DNA from: Arabidopsis thaliana
Lineage: Eukaryota > Streptophyta > Magnoliopsida > Brassicales > Brassicaceae
DNA: 64,000 nt
Direction: 5' to 3'
Assembly (NCBI RefSeq): GCF_000001735.4
Contig: NC_003071.7
Coordinates: 16,777,443 to 16,841,442, forward strand
Positions 1 to 12,499 of the stretch are shown here, in pieces. The notes beneath the pieces were generated by a model. The model saw only the letters and a list, made by a program, of their open reading frames with translations, searched no databases and was not told the DNA's origin. The position numbers and the translations under genes are program-made. The stretch's first letter is position 1, and each line of letters opens with the position of its first letter.

Positions 1-5
1 ACGAG

Positions 6-1621
6 ATGAAGCAAACTGACGGCAGAGAAAGGAAAGCTTACCTTTCTCTGCTATACTTTGCAGTCATTCTTCTTCCCGTATTCCTTCTCGGATGCTATCT
101 GTACAACGAGAAGCAGCTGAGGGTTGGCCAGTTTCAGGAATTCAATACACATAACCTGCAAGAACACATCACTCCACTACAACAAAGCAAAGAAGATAAA
201 GACAAGAAGACTGATCTTGTTCCATTAGAATTCTGTGATGTTTTCACAGGAAAATGGGTTCTTGATAACGTCACACATCCTTTATACAAAGAAGATGAAT
301 GTGAGTTTCTATCAGAGTGGGTGGCTTGTACAAGAAACGGGAGGCCAGACTCTAAGTACCAGAAATGGAGATGGCAACCTCAAGATTGCTCTTTGCCAAG
401 GTCAGTCCCAGCTTTCTGAGAACAAAAATAAGCAAAATGAATAACACTTTCTTCTTCTCTCAATATTCTTTCTTTTTTCGGGTTCTAGGTTCGACAGTAA
501 GCTGCTGCTAGAGAAACTCAGGGGAAAGAAACTAATGTTCATTGGTGATTCAATACATTACAATCAGTGGCAATCCATGGTTTGTATGGTTCAATCCGTG
601 ATTCCCTCAGGCAAAAAGACCTTAAAACACACAGCACAAATGTCCATCTTCAACATAGAGGTATTAAAGACTATCTTCTATGCAAAAAGACAATAATCCA
701 AGAAGCAAAAGAACTCCAAATCTTACCTTCTCTACTATTCTGAATGTGTAGGAGTACAATGCAACCATATCATTTTACTGGGCACCTTTCCTAGTCGAAT
801 CAAATGCTGATCCTCCAGACAAGAGAGACGGGAAGACCGATCCAGTAATCATTCCTAATTCAATCTCGAAACACGGCGAGAACTGGAAAGACGCAGACTA
901 CCTCATATTCAACACCTACATATGGTGGACTAGACATTCCACGATCAAAGTTCTGTAAGTGATAAACGATCTCTCTACCAAGTTCCAAACTTTCAAATTT
1001 GCCAATCTTGATGAAGTTTTCTACTTTGATGCATGAAGAAAACAAGAATCTTTCAACAAAGGAGACTCAAAAGAGTACAATGAAATCGGAATCTATATAG
1101 TATACAAACAAGTGTTATCAACATGGACAAAATGGCTAGAACAAAACATCAACCCAAGTCAAACATCTATCTTCTTCAGCAGCATGTCACCAACTCATAT
1201 CAGGTACTAAATCATCAAACACCCATAAAAATCAAAACTTTACAGAGACTGATCCTTTTCAGTTGCAAACAGAAGTTCAGATTGGGGATTCAATGAAGGA
1301 AGCAAATGTGAAAAAGAGACAGAACCAATACTAAACATGTCAAAACCAATAAATGTTGGAACAAATCGAAGACTTTACGAAATCGCACTGAATGCGACCA
1401 AATCTACAAAAGTGCCGATTCATTTCCTCAACATAACGACTATGTCAGAGTATAGAAAAGATGGGCATACCTCATTTTACGGTTCGATAAATGGGAAACT
1501 CATGACGCCGGAGCAGAAGTTAGATCCGAGAACTTTTGCTGATTGTTATCATTGGTGTCTTCCGGGATTGCCTGATTCATGGAACGAGTTGCTCTCTCTG
1601 TATATCATCTACAAAATTTAA
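6..1621 (+). CDS. TBL30: Trichome birefringence-like protein 30 (DUF231 polysaccharide O-acetyltransferase)
   Basis: Five exons: 6-400, 489-660, 752-954, 1039-1203, 1273-1621. Joined in frame they give 427 residues ending in TAA. The protein is a type II Golgi membrane protein: short basic N-terminus, membrane anchor at about residues 12-32, a variable stem, then the TBL domain starting at [12 protein letters not shown] (about 77-88). The PC-esterase domain holds the catalytic GDS motif (MFIGDS, 151-153) and the C-terminal DxxH motif (DCYH, 402-405). Family members move acetyl groups onto wall xylan or mannan; the substrate of this member cannot be read from sequence. Every junction is GT-AG. 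The start lies 5 bp inside the window, so the promoter is missing. The TBL30 name is from recalled locus order (At2g40160); TBL family membership is certain. Confidence 0.93.
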
Positions 1622-2349
1622 ATGTTTTTTCTGATTGAATGTGAGAATTTGCAAACACCAGATTCCTTCTTCATCGGGAACGTCAAAAAGTCACCGGAAG
1701 AGACGAGAGAGCGACGGCGAAGTAGAGAGAACATTCTAAACCGGTTTAGTGTTTTAAATAAAATACCGTGAATTATCGGTTTAGCTGAGAGCGACTATTG
1801 CTGAAACCGGTCTAGTCTTACCAAATTTCTACCTATTTTTCCTTTGGTCAACAAACGTTATATCGACAGTCAAATTGCGGTTGGATGTATTTAATACCAA
1901 ATTATTGAAACCGTTATGTATGATTTGATAACGCATTAAACCGTTTTGTAAGAACAAAATTGAACGTTTGTGAGAATTTTCTTTATCCATTTAATAACAT
2001 TGAATAATAGTTTTTATTTGTAATTCTAATGCGTACTTTTCTTTGGATGCAATTTGACAATTCTAGTCGAATTAGCTCTACCTGTTTTTACTTTGGAACT
2101 TCCAAATTTCACACATCACGATTGATCCAACACTATGTTGAGAATCCACAATCATTAACTTCTTACTAAAGAAGAGAAATTGGTACTGGAAAACAAACGA
2201 GACACTTTACGTAGACGAAAACATACACATGGTCATCACCATCCGTAAACTAAACAAGAACTTAAGTACGCACAGGAAACTACACAAGATATAACTACAT
2301 GGAAAGATTTAAACCGGATTAATATTACATCCGTGTGGGGAAGTTTGAT
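1622..2349. other. Intergenic, convergent 3' flanks of TBL30 and EM6
   Basis: No coding frame is supported in these 728 bp. The stretch should hold the 3' UTRs and polyadenylation regions of the two converging genes. It has short repeated AACCGGTTT-type strings (about 1738-1815) and AT-rich sequence, but no RNA gene or element that I can define. Confidence 0.6.
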
Positions 2350-2725
2350 TTAGGTCTTGGTCCTGAATTTGGATTCGTCTATCTCGACTCCTTCCTCCTC
2401 AGCGTGTTCCCCACCAGGCTTGTCTCCGGTGCTAAGACCACCTTTGCGTCCCATCTGCTGATATCCTTCAGTTCCTAACTGCTCCTTTCGAGTTTGCCCT
2501 CCTCGGCTCCTCCCTTCATATAATAAATATTCCACAAACATTAATCTCGTTACTCTAGCCTAAAGACCTAACTTGAAACATACGCAACCATGAATAAGAG
2601 AAAGAATGACCTTCAGCGAGATGCTGTTGAGCTTCGAAGCTTTTGCCTCCCGTACCACCTGGCACGACGGTCTCGCCCTTCTTTGCCCTCTCATCCAGCT
2701 GCTTCTTCTCTTGTTGAGACGCCAT
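2350..2725 (-). CDS. EM6: Em-like group 1 LEA protein
   Basis: Two exons in transcript order, 2725-2611 and 2513-2350, give 92 residues from [10 protein letters not shown] to FRTKT. The intron falls inside a Gly codon (LAE-G-RS). This is a group 1 late-embryogenesis-abundant protein: very hydrophilic, rich in Gly, Glu, Gln and Lys, no Trp, with one copy of the family's 20-residue motif ([10 protein letters not shown]..., 43-62). Such proteins accumulate in the embryo late in seed maturation and buffer water loss. Length and sequence match Arabidopsis EM6 (GEA6, At2g40170) as I remember it. A G-box ABRE and a TATA box lie upstream on the minus strand, in keeping with ABA/ABI5-driven seed expression. 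Confidence 0.97.
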
Positions 2726-2838
2726 GGCTCTTTAGTTACTTACACAACACAAGTTTATATAAAACACTAGACAAGTAAAAACCAAACAAACTCGCAACGA
2801 CTTGATGATGATATACGAAGAAGACTATAGTAGCTCGC

Positions 2839-2849
2839 TCTATATATAG
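2839..2849 (-). promoter_or_regulatory. TATA box of EM6
   Basis: A TATATATA core on the minus strand, about 115 bp upstream of the EM6 ATG at 2725. It sits in a small inverted repeat (CTCGC ... GCGAG, about 2835-2852). Distance and strand fit EM6. Confidence 0.6.
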
Positions 2850-2957
2850 CGAGTTCAATCCGGAGGGCGTTTTGGTTGTGTTGCATCGTGGATGTTCGAC
2901 GTGGTGACTCAGGGACAATCGGTACGTCATACGTATGCTCTTCTTTCTTGGTGACAT

Positions 2958-2967
2958 GCCACGTGTC
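2958..2967 (-). promoter_or_regulatory. ABRE / G-box upstream of EM6
   Basis: On the minus strand the sequence reads GACACGTGGC. This contains a perfect CACGTG core and matches the classic Em-type ABA-response element bound by ABI5-class bZIPs. It lies about 110 bp upstream of the TATA box. Site identity is read directly; function is inferred from the known ABA control of Em genes. Confidence 0.75.
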
Positions 2968-4910
2968 TGACTTTATTAGCTGACGTATACTTTGAACGTG
3001 GTAGTGGCCGTACTTCTTCGCCGCGTGTTCTTTAACTATACCGCCGCAATTATTTTGTGTGTTGCCTTTGTATTCATAAAATCTTTCAATCATTTGACTA
3101 TACTGTATGAAAGTAAATATGAATACCTGAGGAAGAAATCCCGGATGGATTCATGATTGGAAATGTTGGTAATCGTCATTGAATTTGTGCCTTACGGTTA
3201 GGTGTATAAATTGCTGGTCAAAATTCGTTGACGTTAGGTGGTCCATATATCAAGTTCAGTTCCGATCAAATTGATTGAATACGTGGCATCGACTTTAAGC
3301 AGATTCATATGCAAATATTCATTTTAGAAATCAAATTACAATTTGAAAGCGTACATTAAGTCTTATTGTTGAAAAAATAAATATAACAAACTTTTTTTAC
3401 TCTCAACTTTGAAAAGATTCAAATGCTATATCTCTGAATTTTAGCTCCTAATTCTATTATTTTGGACTCTTTAAAAAAAAAAAAAAAATTTGAGGATCGC
3501 TGCCCCTGGTTTTGACTATCACACTTATTTTGTGTAGCATTCCATATTGCTTGAATGTGTCTGCAATATTTGAGTTATCAACGTTATATATCCTTGTTGC
3601 TTCTTTTGATTCGTTTTGTGAATGAATTTATGTTGTCCTCAACGGTTCTCTCTCAATACTACGTGACTACGTCAATGTTATAGCTAAATGTGTGTAATTT
3701 TTTTTAATGTTTTTTTAATATTTTTATTTGTATTGTAAACACAAAAATTTGAACTACAATCTACGAGCATGACAAATTGGCTTGCCAAGTCAAAAAAGGG
3801 CGACACGAGAGTGATTCTTACGAGGCAAGTTATTTGTGTTCCTAAGACGAATTAGGGTCAATAGTTCCCCAACTCCAATCATCTATACATCATTATTACA
3901 TACACACTTCACACTTGCGTATGGTTACATCAATTTTAAACAGCGTACGATTCTTTAAATCAAAGATTTAGTTGTTCTTCTTTCCTTAAATGAATTCACT
4001 AAATTTTGCCAGGTCTTCAGATTTTTTTTTGACTTTTTCTAATTATGACGTTTGAAAACGATGCGGGAGTGAATTAACAACCTTCATATACTAACTATAA
4101 ATAATAATTTATTTCAATACCTAATTCCTCCTCTAAATAGATAGATTTTCTGAAAGGCATATGTTTCAAGTCTAATTCCTTATTCGAATCTATTGACTCG
4201 GATTCACCAATATAGTACCATCCCATCAAAAGTTTGAACCATTAGTTTACTTAATTATTCATATTAAACTTTTGAATAGTTATCCATAGACTAACATTGA
4301 CTAACTTATATAAGGTTTGATGGTTTCTACTTCGAGATTAAATTAGTAATGAATGCAAGAATCTAAATGATACGATTCTAATTTTTTTGATACGTGCATA
4401 AGATTCTAATAAATTTGATACATGCATTTTCCATAGTTGATCAAATTAGGTATGAAGACCAGAAATAACTAGTTCCCTTATTAATTCTTAGTACTTATCC
4501 TTTTTTCGTCTAAATTCTTAGTATTATGCAATTTTTTCTAGCGTGTAAAATTAACTTCTTTTTTTTCTTTGTTGAGAAGGTATAAACTAAACTTGATAAT
4601 GATAAATATATAACTTCACATATAGTTCCATTTCAAAGAAAACTAAAGAATGCCCTAATACAGTTGTATTCAATGGACGGCGCATAATATAGATCACTTA
4701 TTCTAAGGTAAAAGATTTCACGTGATCACCGAGTCCAACCTTCTATTCAAATCTCTCGTTATGGCAATTTAATAACCACTAGAAAAAACAAATTATAGAG
4801 AAAGGTAATTTGGGCACCGACGTGAATTTGACTAAATTACGAGAGAGAAAGAAAGAGAGACTTGGTCACGAAGGTGTTAATTAGCATGAAAGAGAGAGAA
4901 ATAATCGTCG

Positions 4911-4950
4911 TTGACCATTGACCATAACTTAGTCAGTCATATATATAAAA
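4911..4950 (+). promoter_or_regulatory. Tandem W-boxes and TATA box of PP2C5
   Basis: Two TTGACC W-boxes (4911-4916 and 4918-4923) are spaced by one base. About 20 bp on is TATATAAAA (4942-4950), some 130 bp before the first in-frame ATG. W-boxes are WRKY sites, which suits a stress-inducible MAPK phosphatase. Activity is inferred. Confidence 0.55.
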
Positions 4951-5079
4951 ATCCAACCGCCCACTATTGTTCCCCTATTCACAAGGTCCTTGCTTTCTCA
5001 GACGTAAACAACAAGAAATTATATTAACACAACAACAACAACAAAAAGACCAACCCTATTTATTCATATTTTCTCTTAT

Positions 5080-6572
5080 ATGCAACTCTCAAAGAATCCG
5101 ATCAAACAAACGAGAAATCGAGAGAAGAATTACACCGACGATTTCACCATGAAGAGATCTGTAATCATGGCTCCTGAATCTCCGGTTTTTTTCCCACCTC
5201 CGCTTGTTTTCTCTCCGACGTCGGTCAAAACGCCGTTGTCTTCTCCTCGTTCGTCGCCACCGAAGCTGACGATGGTTGCTTGTCCTCCAAGAAAGCCAAA
5301 GGAGACGAAGACTACGGGTTCTGATTCTGAAACGGTGTTGAAAAGGAAACGACCACCGATGCTTGACTTAACGGCGGCTCCGACGGTTGCATCGTGGTGC
5401 AGTACGACGAGAGAGACGGCGGAGAAAGGAGCGGAAGTTGTTGAAGCAGAAGAAGATGGATACTACTCTGTTTATTGCAAGAGAGGAAGACGCGGACCAA
5501 TGGAAGATAGGTATTTCGCGGCCGTTGATCGTAACGACGACGGAGGTTACAAAAATGCTTTCTTTGGGGTATTTGATGGTCACGGCGGATCCAAGGCGGC
5601 GGAATTCGCTGCGATGAATCTAGGGAACAATATCGAGGCGGCAATGGCATCGGCGAGATCAGGAGAAGATGGTTGTTCGATGGAGAGTGCGATAAGAGAA
5701 GGTTATATCAAAACGGATGAGGATTTCTTGAAAGAAGGTTCGAGAGGTGGCGCGTGTTGTGTAACCGCTTTGATATCGAAAGGCGAGCTTGCGGTTTCGA
5801 ATGCAGGCGACTGCCGGGCTGTTATGAGTCGTGGTGGAACCGCGGAAGCTCTCACTTCCGATCATAATCCTTCTCAAGCAAATGAGCTCAAAAGGATTGA
5901 AGCATTGGTGAGTTTTATCCTTGTGCATTGGATTTTGATTAGTAACATCACATAATTGTGGAATTGCATTTCAAAAAAAAAAAATCATTGAATTCGTGGA
6001 AAAAGCGACTCTAGTAAAAATGCGGTTGATAAAATTTTTGCAAATTGGAGAATCATTCTACCATTTTGCGTTCAAAATAATGTTTTAGTGCGGTTTGGTT
6101 TAATTTGTGTTTGGTTTACTTATTTTTGAATGTGTGTAGGGTGGTTATGTTGACTGCTGCAACGGCGTTTGGAGAATTCAAGGGACATTAGCAGTCTCAC
6201 GAGGAATTGGAGACCGGTACCTCAAGGAGTGGGTGATAGCTGAACCGGAAACCAGAACATTACGGATTAAACCGGAGTTCGAATTCTTGATCTTAGCATC
6301 TGATGGCCTGTGGGACAAGGTAAGCATAACAAGAAATGCATGATTTCAAAAATTTGATTTTCATTTTTGGTCTTTGGATTTAATGTTGAAGCTGGTTTGT
6401 CCTATAGGTAACGAACCAAGAGGCCGTCGATGTCGTTCGACCGTACTGCGTAGGCGTAGAGAATCCAATGACACTTTCTGCTTGCAAGAAACTGGCTGAG
6501 CTATCGGTTAAGAGAGGCTCTTTGGATGATATAAGTCTAATTATAATTCAGCTACAAAACTTTCTTCCATGA
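5080..6572 (+). CDS. PP2C5: Clade B PP2C phosphatase with MAPK docking motif (PP2C5/AP2C3)
   Basis: Exons 5080-5907, 6140-6319 and 6408-6572 give 390 residues. The next in-frame ATG at 5149 ([11 protein letters not shown]) would give 367. I chose 5080 because 390 is the length I recall for this protein, but 5149 is a serious alternative. PP2C motifs run in order: [53 protein letters not shown] and DDIS, so the Mg/Mn-binding aspartates are present. The N-terminal extension is Ser/Pro-rich and carries [11 protein letters not shown] (about 87-97). This fits the kinase-interaction motif of the AP2C group, which dephosphorylates stress MAPKs and affects stomatal and ABA responses. Recalled locus At2g40180. 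Confidence 0.94.
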
Positions 6573-7789
6573 TATATTAACACATAGTACATTAGCTAAA
6601 CTTAATTAATTTCATTAGGTCGTAGTTATTAATAAATTTTGTTCGGTATTTTACATGTAAATACATAAAGGTTTGGAAAATAATTAATTTATTGTTATTG
6701 TTCTTAGAGATAAGCTCCAAAATATTTTTGGTTTACGATATAAACACTACATAATACATGAAATTGCACTATCTAACCATTTATCATCCTTTTTATCCTC
6801 AACTTTTTTATTCTCATGCATTTTGAAAACCACATTCTAATCATATTTCTGCTTTTATGTGTAAAACCAACAAAGATGTACATGGTTGATATACACACGT
6901 AGACATAACCTTGACAAGCAACATCTTCGTCGTTACTCATTTTACAGATTTCTACCCATCTGCCTTCAATAAAACAAACATCAACCATATTAGTAACTGC
7001 ATGGTAACCAAGCATACGTGAGTTTTTGTTGTAAGGACCGGTAAACACTTTGAACCTATAAACACCTCCGCCTCTTCCAACAACTCAGAATAATGAACAA
7101 GATCACATGCTAAGGTTTTGTAATGCTTCTTACAAACAAAAGTTTATTTAAAAAGGGAAGGGAGAGTTTATAAAATATAAATTAGCATTGACATTGGTGT
7201 GAGGTTCTTCACATAATCATATCATTCTGACCAAAATATTAGTCGGAAAATGGTTAGAAACACACCAATATGAGTTGTTTTCTTGTAGTTCTGAGAAAAC
7301 ATAGATGAACCAATATATCAACGTAAGTAACTAAGATAAATTGTGAATCATGAGAATGCAAGAAATATTTTCTCATGATTACATGAGATGAAATACTACC
7401 TTACAATTCATCAAACTTTTTGTAGAAAAAGGTATTGAAGAAATGAAAATTGGATGTAGACAAAAAAATAAAAAATTCTTGCTGCAAGATCCTGGACAAA
7501 GACAATAATCACATTAAGAACAATGTAAATTTTTTAAAATTAGTAAAAACTCTCTATAAATTAATAATTCACACCATTTAAATTTTAGAGGAGGTGATGA
7601 AAGGACATTATCATCAATTTTGGTAGTTAACCCCCAATTATTTAACTAATCAAGATACAAGGGGTACAACTGTAATATATTCATAGTTTGGTGTGTTTTC
7701 TACAATATTCAGAAACACGATTTAAGACGATTGAAACTAAAAATAAAAAGTGTCGGACTTGTAAATTTTCGCTCAGCGATCTGCTTCCA
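6573..7789. other. Intergenic between PP2C5 and ALG11, with a possible minus-strand coding relic
   Basis: About 1.2 kb holding the PP2C5 3' flank and the ALG11 promoter. On the minus strand, about 7075-6773, a frame reads GRGGGVYRFKVFTGPYNKNS and continues into ML..., without a usable upstream start. This looks like decayed coding sequence (see findings). The rest is AT-rich with nothing defined. Confidence 0.4.
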
Positions 7790-9815
7790 ATGGCGATCTA
7801 CTTCATTCTCTATACACTTCTCACGATCATCTTCGCCGTATCTCTGAGTTTATTTCTTTCCGTGATCAATGCAAGAAAGAGCAGAAAACGTGCGGTAGGA
7901 TTCTTCCATCCGTACACGAACGACGGTGGCGGCGGCGAGAGAGTGCTCTGGTGCGCCGTTAAAGCCATTCAAGAGGAAAATCCCGATCTTGACTGTGTCA
8001 TCTTCACCGGAGATCATGACTCTTCTTCTGATAGCTTAGCTCGTCGCGCCGTTGATCGATTCGGTGTTCACCTTCAGTCTCCTCCTAAGGTCCCATTACT
8101 CCTAAAGTTTAAATTTTTATCAATTTGAATTGGTTCTAATAACACAGAACCTCTCAGATTTGAGGGCAAGTTTCAATTTTGCAATTTGGGTTAGTTTTGA
8201 TGCAAGTTTTGTGCTTTTGTTGGTTGTTGTTGTGTGGCTTTAGGTGATTCATCTAAACAAAAGGAAATGGATTGAAGAGAGTACTTACCCACATTTTACA
8301 ATGATAGGTCAGAGTCTTGGTTCGGTTTACTTAGCGTGGGAAGCATTACGCATGTTCACTCCTTTGTATTTCCTTGACACTAGTGGATATGCGTTTACAT
8401 ATCCTCTTGCTCGGATCTTTGGTTGCAAAGTTGTTTGCTATACTCATTATCCAACTATTAGTTTGGATATGATTTCTCGTGTTCGTCAGAGGAACTCTAT
8501 GTATAACAATGATGCTTCCATTGCTAAGAGGTTTTGGTTATCTCCTTGCTTATTTGGTGTTTTTCAAAAGTGAAAAGTTTCTATTTCTTTGTTTAGTGTA
8601 ATGATGTTTGTTGCTTTTTTTGTGTAGCAATTGGTTATCTACTTGCAAATTAGTCTATTACAGAGCTTTTAGCTGGATGTATGGGATGGTTGGGTCATGT
8701 ACTCATTTAGCTATGGTTAACTCTTCGTGGACTAAGTCCCATATCGAAGTGCTTTGGAGAATTCCAGAACGGATTACACGGGTCTACCCGCCCTGTGATA
8801 CTTCAGGACTTCAGGTGATAACCTTCAGACAGCTCGAATCTTATGATTTTTGTCTGTTTTCTGGTTACATCTCAGTATTTGCTGACATCTTGGGCTTATT
8901 GCAGGCGTTTCCTCTTGAACGATCATCTGATCCTCCTAAAATCATATCAGTTGCTCAATTTCGTCCTGAGAAGGTGAGGGATCCAGTATTTGACTTATGA
9001 GAATAGGGTACTATAGTTTTGAGGGCTCACACTCCAAAGTTCAAAAGAGTCGTCCAGCTTACTCAATTACAGTCTTGTAACAGGCTCATATGCTTCAGCT
9101 TGAGGCCTTTTCACTAGCCTTAGAGAAGCTAGATGCAGACGTCCCTAGACCCAAGCTCCAATTTGTGGGAAGTTGTAGAAACAATTCAGATGAAGAACGT
9201 CTGCAGAAATTGAAAGACAGAGCAGTGGAACTAAAAGTAGATGGAGACGTGCAATTCTATAAAAATGCCATGTACAGGTATTTGCTCAAAGCTCTTTACG
9301 GCATTCTCTATTTTGTCTTGCAATACTATCAGAGCTTCCATGATTCTTAGTTGTTAGTATCGGACTGCAGAGAACTAGTGGAACTGTTAGGAAATGCAGT
9401 TGCAGGACTGCATGGGATGATAGATGAACACTTTGGTATAAGTGTTGTTGAGTACATGGCTGCTGGTGCAATCCCAATAGGTCAGACTTAAGGACTTGTA
9501 TATGTGATTTTATCTTTCAGTTACTCTTGCAATTTCTCTAATGGATCCTCTGTTTTTAATTGTGATGCAGCTCACAACTCAGCTGGACCTAAAATGGACA
9601 TTGTGTTGGAAGAAGACGGACAAAAAACCGGGTTTCTTGCTGAGACTGTGGAGGAATACGCTGAAGCGATCCTTGAGATTGTGAAGATGAATGAAACAGA
9701 GAGGCTTAAAATGGCTGAATCTGCTAGAAAACGAGCGGCAAGGTTCTCTGAACAACGGTTTTGTGAGGACTTCAAAACTGCGATTCGACCCATTTTCACA
9801 GGTCCTCTTAAATGA
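7790..9815 (+). CDS. LEW3: Alpha-1,2-mannosyltransferase ALG11 (LEW3)
   Basis: Seven exons: 7790-8089, 8244-8530, 8628-8814, 8905-8973, 9084-9277, 9371-9480, 9571-9815. They give 463 residues, the length I recall for LEAF WILTING 3 (At2g40190). An N-terminal membrane anchor (about 2-24) precedes a GT4-type GT-B fold. It has the Gly-rich donor-side loop [11 protein letters not shown] (about 44-54), typical of ALG11, and the EX7E motif EHFGISVVE (365-373). The enzyme adds the fourth and fifth mannoses to the dolichol-linked N-glycan precursor on the cytosolic face of the ER. Intron-retained frames on either side of each exon hit stops quickly, which supports the splice sites. The start is the first ATG that keeps the anchor. 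Confidence 0.96.
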
Positions 9816-12042
9816 CAGTTCTTAAACCCTCAAAACCTGCTTACTGCACTAGCTTTTAAACGCACAAGACAAGCTAGGTTATACCTTTTATCCTCTCTTT
9901 ATAGATTTTTTTTTTTAATTCTGGTTAAAGGTCTGACGTAGACGTTGTAAGAAACAGTTTGGTCAAAAGAAACGAGTAAGATCTTCCTATTTCTAGTTGA
10001 CTGTTGGGGAAAACTGACACCAACATTTGCTTTCAAACGTTTTCGATTTGTCCGAATGCATTTTATTATGAGAAACTTGGTGCTATTCACTTCAATGAAT
10101 GGTCGGAATTGGATCTTAACAAGAGAGCAAGATTATGTGAATGTAGCAAATAACATTAGAAACAGAGTAAGGAATAAGACTACAAGAGGAATCACTAAAA
10201 CACAGTTATAAAAAGCCAAGGAGCATCATCGTTATCCATGGACAACACATAGCCTGGAACCACTCTTTCAAAGCTGACTCTTGCTATTGCACCTCATGCT
10301 CAAACGCCTCGTTACCTTGTTAAAATCAGTTTAATCGATATGGAAAAATAATTGAATGGTCAAGAACGTAAATTCTAATACTATGGAGTTGGAAACTAAA
10401 ATTTGACAGATTTCAATTAATTGGGTTTCTTAATAAGTATTAGTTTTTTCAGTACTTTCATAGTATGATGCTTGTTGTTAATTATAGATTCTTCTTTTTA
10501 AAGTTCTCAAATGATTGTTTTTGGTCACGCCGGTGAATGGTTGGTCGTGGTCCTTGTGACATGTAAAACATTTGCTCAAATAGTTTTTTTTCTATAGTAC
10601 ATTTAGTAAATATCACTTTCGCTTTTTGCACAAAATAAGTCCTGCCAAGTGCCAATATATATAAAATATAATATTTAATACAAAAACCTTCATTGTATAA
10701 AAATGTTCACGAATCTACGACTACGAGCACGAGGTTAAAGAATAGGCGTAGTAACAGTGTCTGCGCAAACATTTTGATCATACATTTTGAAAAAACTATT
10801 TTTTTGTAACAATATAATTTCCAAAACATCATTTCTTATTAACCCTAACGAGTTAAAAAAAATGAGAAATCCCCAATATTCACTTTAAATGCTCCAAACT
10901 AAAAGAGACGGAAGACAAGTCTTCATTGTCGGTAGTCAACAGTTGTTCTATTAACAAAGATTAAAAAGATGTAATATACGACGAAAACGGAAAAGTAACT
11001 AACAAAGTAGTGTAGTACTCGATTGCTTGATATGATTACCAATTTACCAAGATGGCAACTCCAAATTATTCCCACCGAAAAGATGATCATCATGCGAACA
11101 CTTTGTTACAATTATTCATTCTATATAAACATATGATTATTCCCATCGTTGAAGAATCTTTACTTAAGATTCTCACCGTACCACTTAATTTTCAATAGTG
11201 TTAGGCTTGTTACTTGAGATGCTTGAATCTTGATGAGTAAGAGGATGAATTGCATACTTTGAGATATCAGAAATTATCAATCATGATCGGCCATCATAAA
11301 CTTTTTAAATAGCAACAAGATCGATTGATTCCCTTCCAGATTTTATACTTTCTTTACCAACTTTGATTCACAAAGTTCCAAGATTGTCAGTTTGATTGAT
11401 AAAGTTCAACCCAAATCACTAGAGTGTCAGTGGGTAATAAGAACTAGAATGTCAATGGATTGATAAACTCGAATCTGACTACAATCTTGAGAATTATTTT
11501 TAGTCCAATGTGTGGTATGAAAGTTTTGATTTGAAGTGTTACTTTTGGCCCTACATATCTTGATTTATGCGCAAATTTTATGGATATATGCGATTAAAAA
11601 CTTGAAAAACAAAAAATCGTTTTAGTGGAACCACATATATTAATTATTGAATAAAGGCTTCTCTCTTCCGCATGTGAGTATATGTGACAAGAAGCGCCAC
11701 CAAATCTAAGTTAAAGCTTGTTTTTTCTGTCGATGCGCATACAACAAGTTTTTTTTTTCTCATATCACACAATAATACATTATAATTTCTGTAAAATGCG
11801 GTTCAACTACAATGCGATTTTTATTTATTACTTTTATGTTTTATAAACGTTGTGACTATAGTAAATTTGTGAAGCGTGAAGAGAAAACAAAGTTTGTAGT
11901 GGATCGTCTTTTTAGGGTTTTTACTAAATCGTGTGAAAGAATAGATATAACAATACGGTATGTTTAAGATCTCAAAAACTGATGCAAACAGAAAAGATAA
12001 ATCATTTCATACATGTAATAGAAAGATAAATCAATTTTACAA

Positions 12043-12062
12043 TTATATATATATATATATAT
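12043..12062. repeat. TA dinucleotide microsatellite
   Basis: About ten uninterrupted AT/TA units, then a broken TATAT. Probably length-variable between accessions. Confidence 0.85.
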
Positions 12063-12499
12063 AGATATATTTGTAAAAACTTATTTGATGATAACATATA
12101 GTGAAAGTACGTTTGTGAAAAATGAGTAAATGATATTTGATCAGAATAAAGAGACGACGAAATCTATAAACTAGCTCAAACATCTTTGATTTGGTCTTCT
12201 GTCCTTCGTCGACCTCTATGTATTCCTCTCCACATGTTCCCGTCACCATTTTATCTCATTAAAACACATTGTCCCATGAGGCCATGCTACAACATCTCCA
12301 AATCTCATTATCTGTTTCATTTATTTTCTATAACGATTGACGAACAAACACAATGAATATCTAGCTAGTAATTTCGATATTTGACTATGCAAAATAAAAT
12401 CCATATACCATGTTTCGAGTAGGCAAGTGAAAGGAAAAAGTGGATACCGCTAAAGAAGGCATTGAGAACGTGGAGAAAAGTTGTCAATGTGGCAAATTA

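Larger units (their letters stand above)
2726..5079. other. Divergent upstream region of EM6 and PP2C5
   Basis: About 2.35 kb between divergent starts. The left part (2726-3100) holds the EM6 leader, TATA and ABRE. The right end (4911-5079) holds tandem W-boxes, a TATA and the PP2C5 leader. The middle is AT-rich with an A-tract at about 3474-3488 and no coding frame that I trust. Confidence 0.6.

Noticed and set aside
2767-3093. 108-codon minus frame upstream of EM6
   Set aside because: It covers the EM6 TATA and ABRE; no domain seen. Best explained as promoter DNA.
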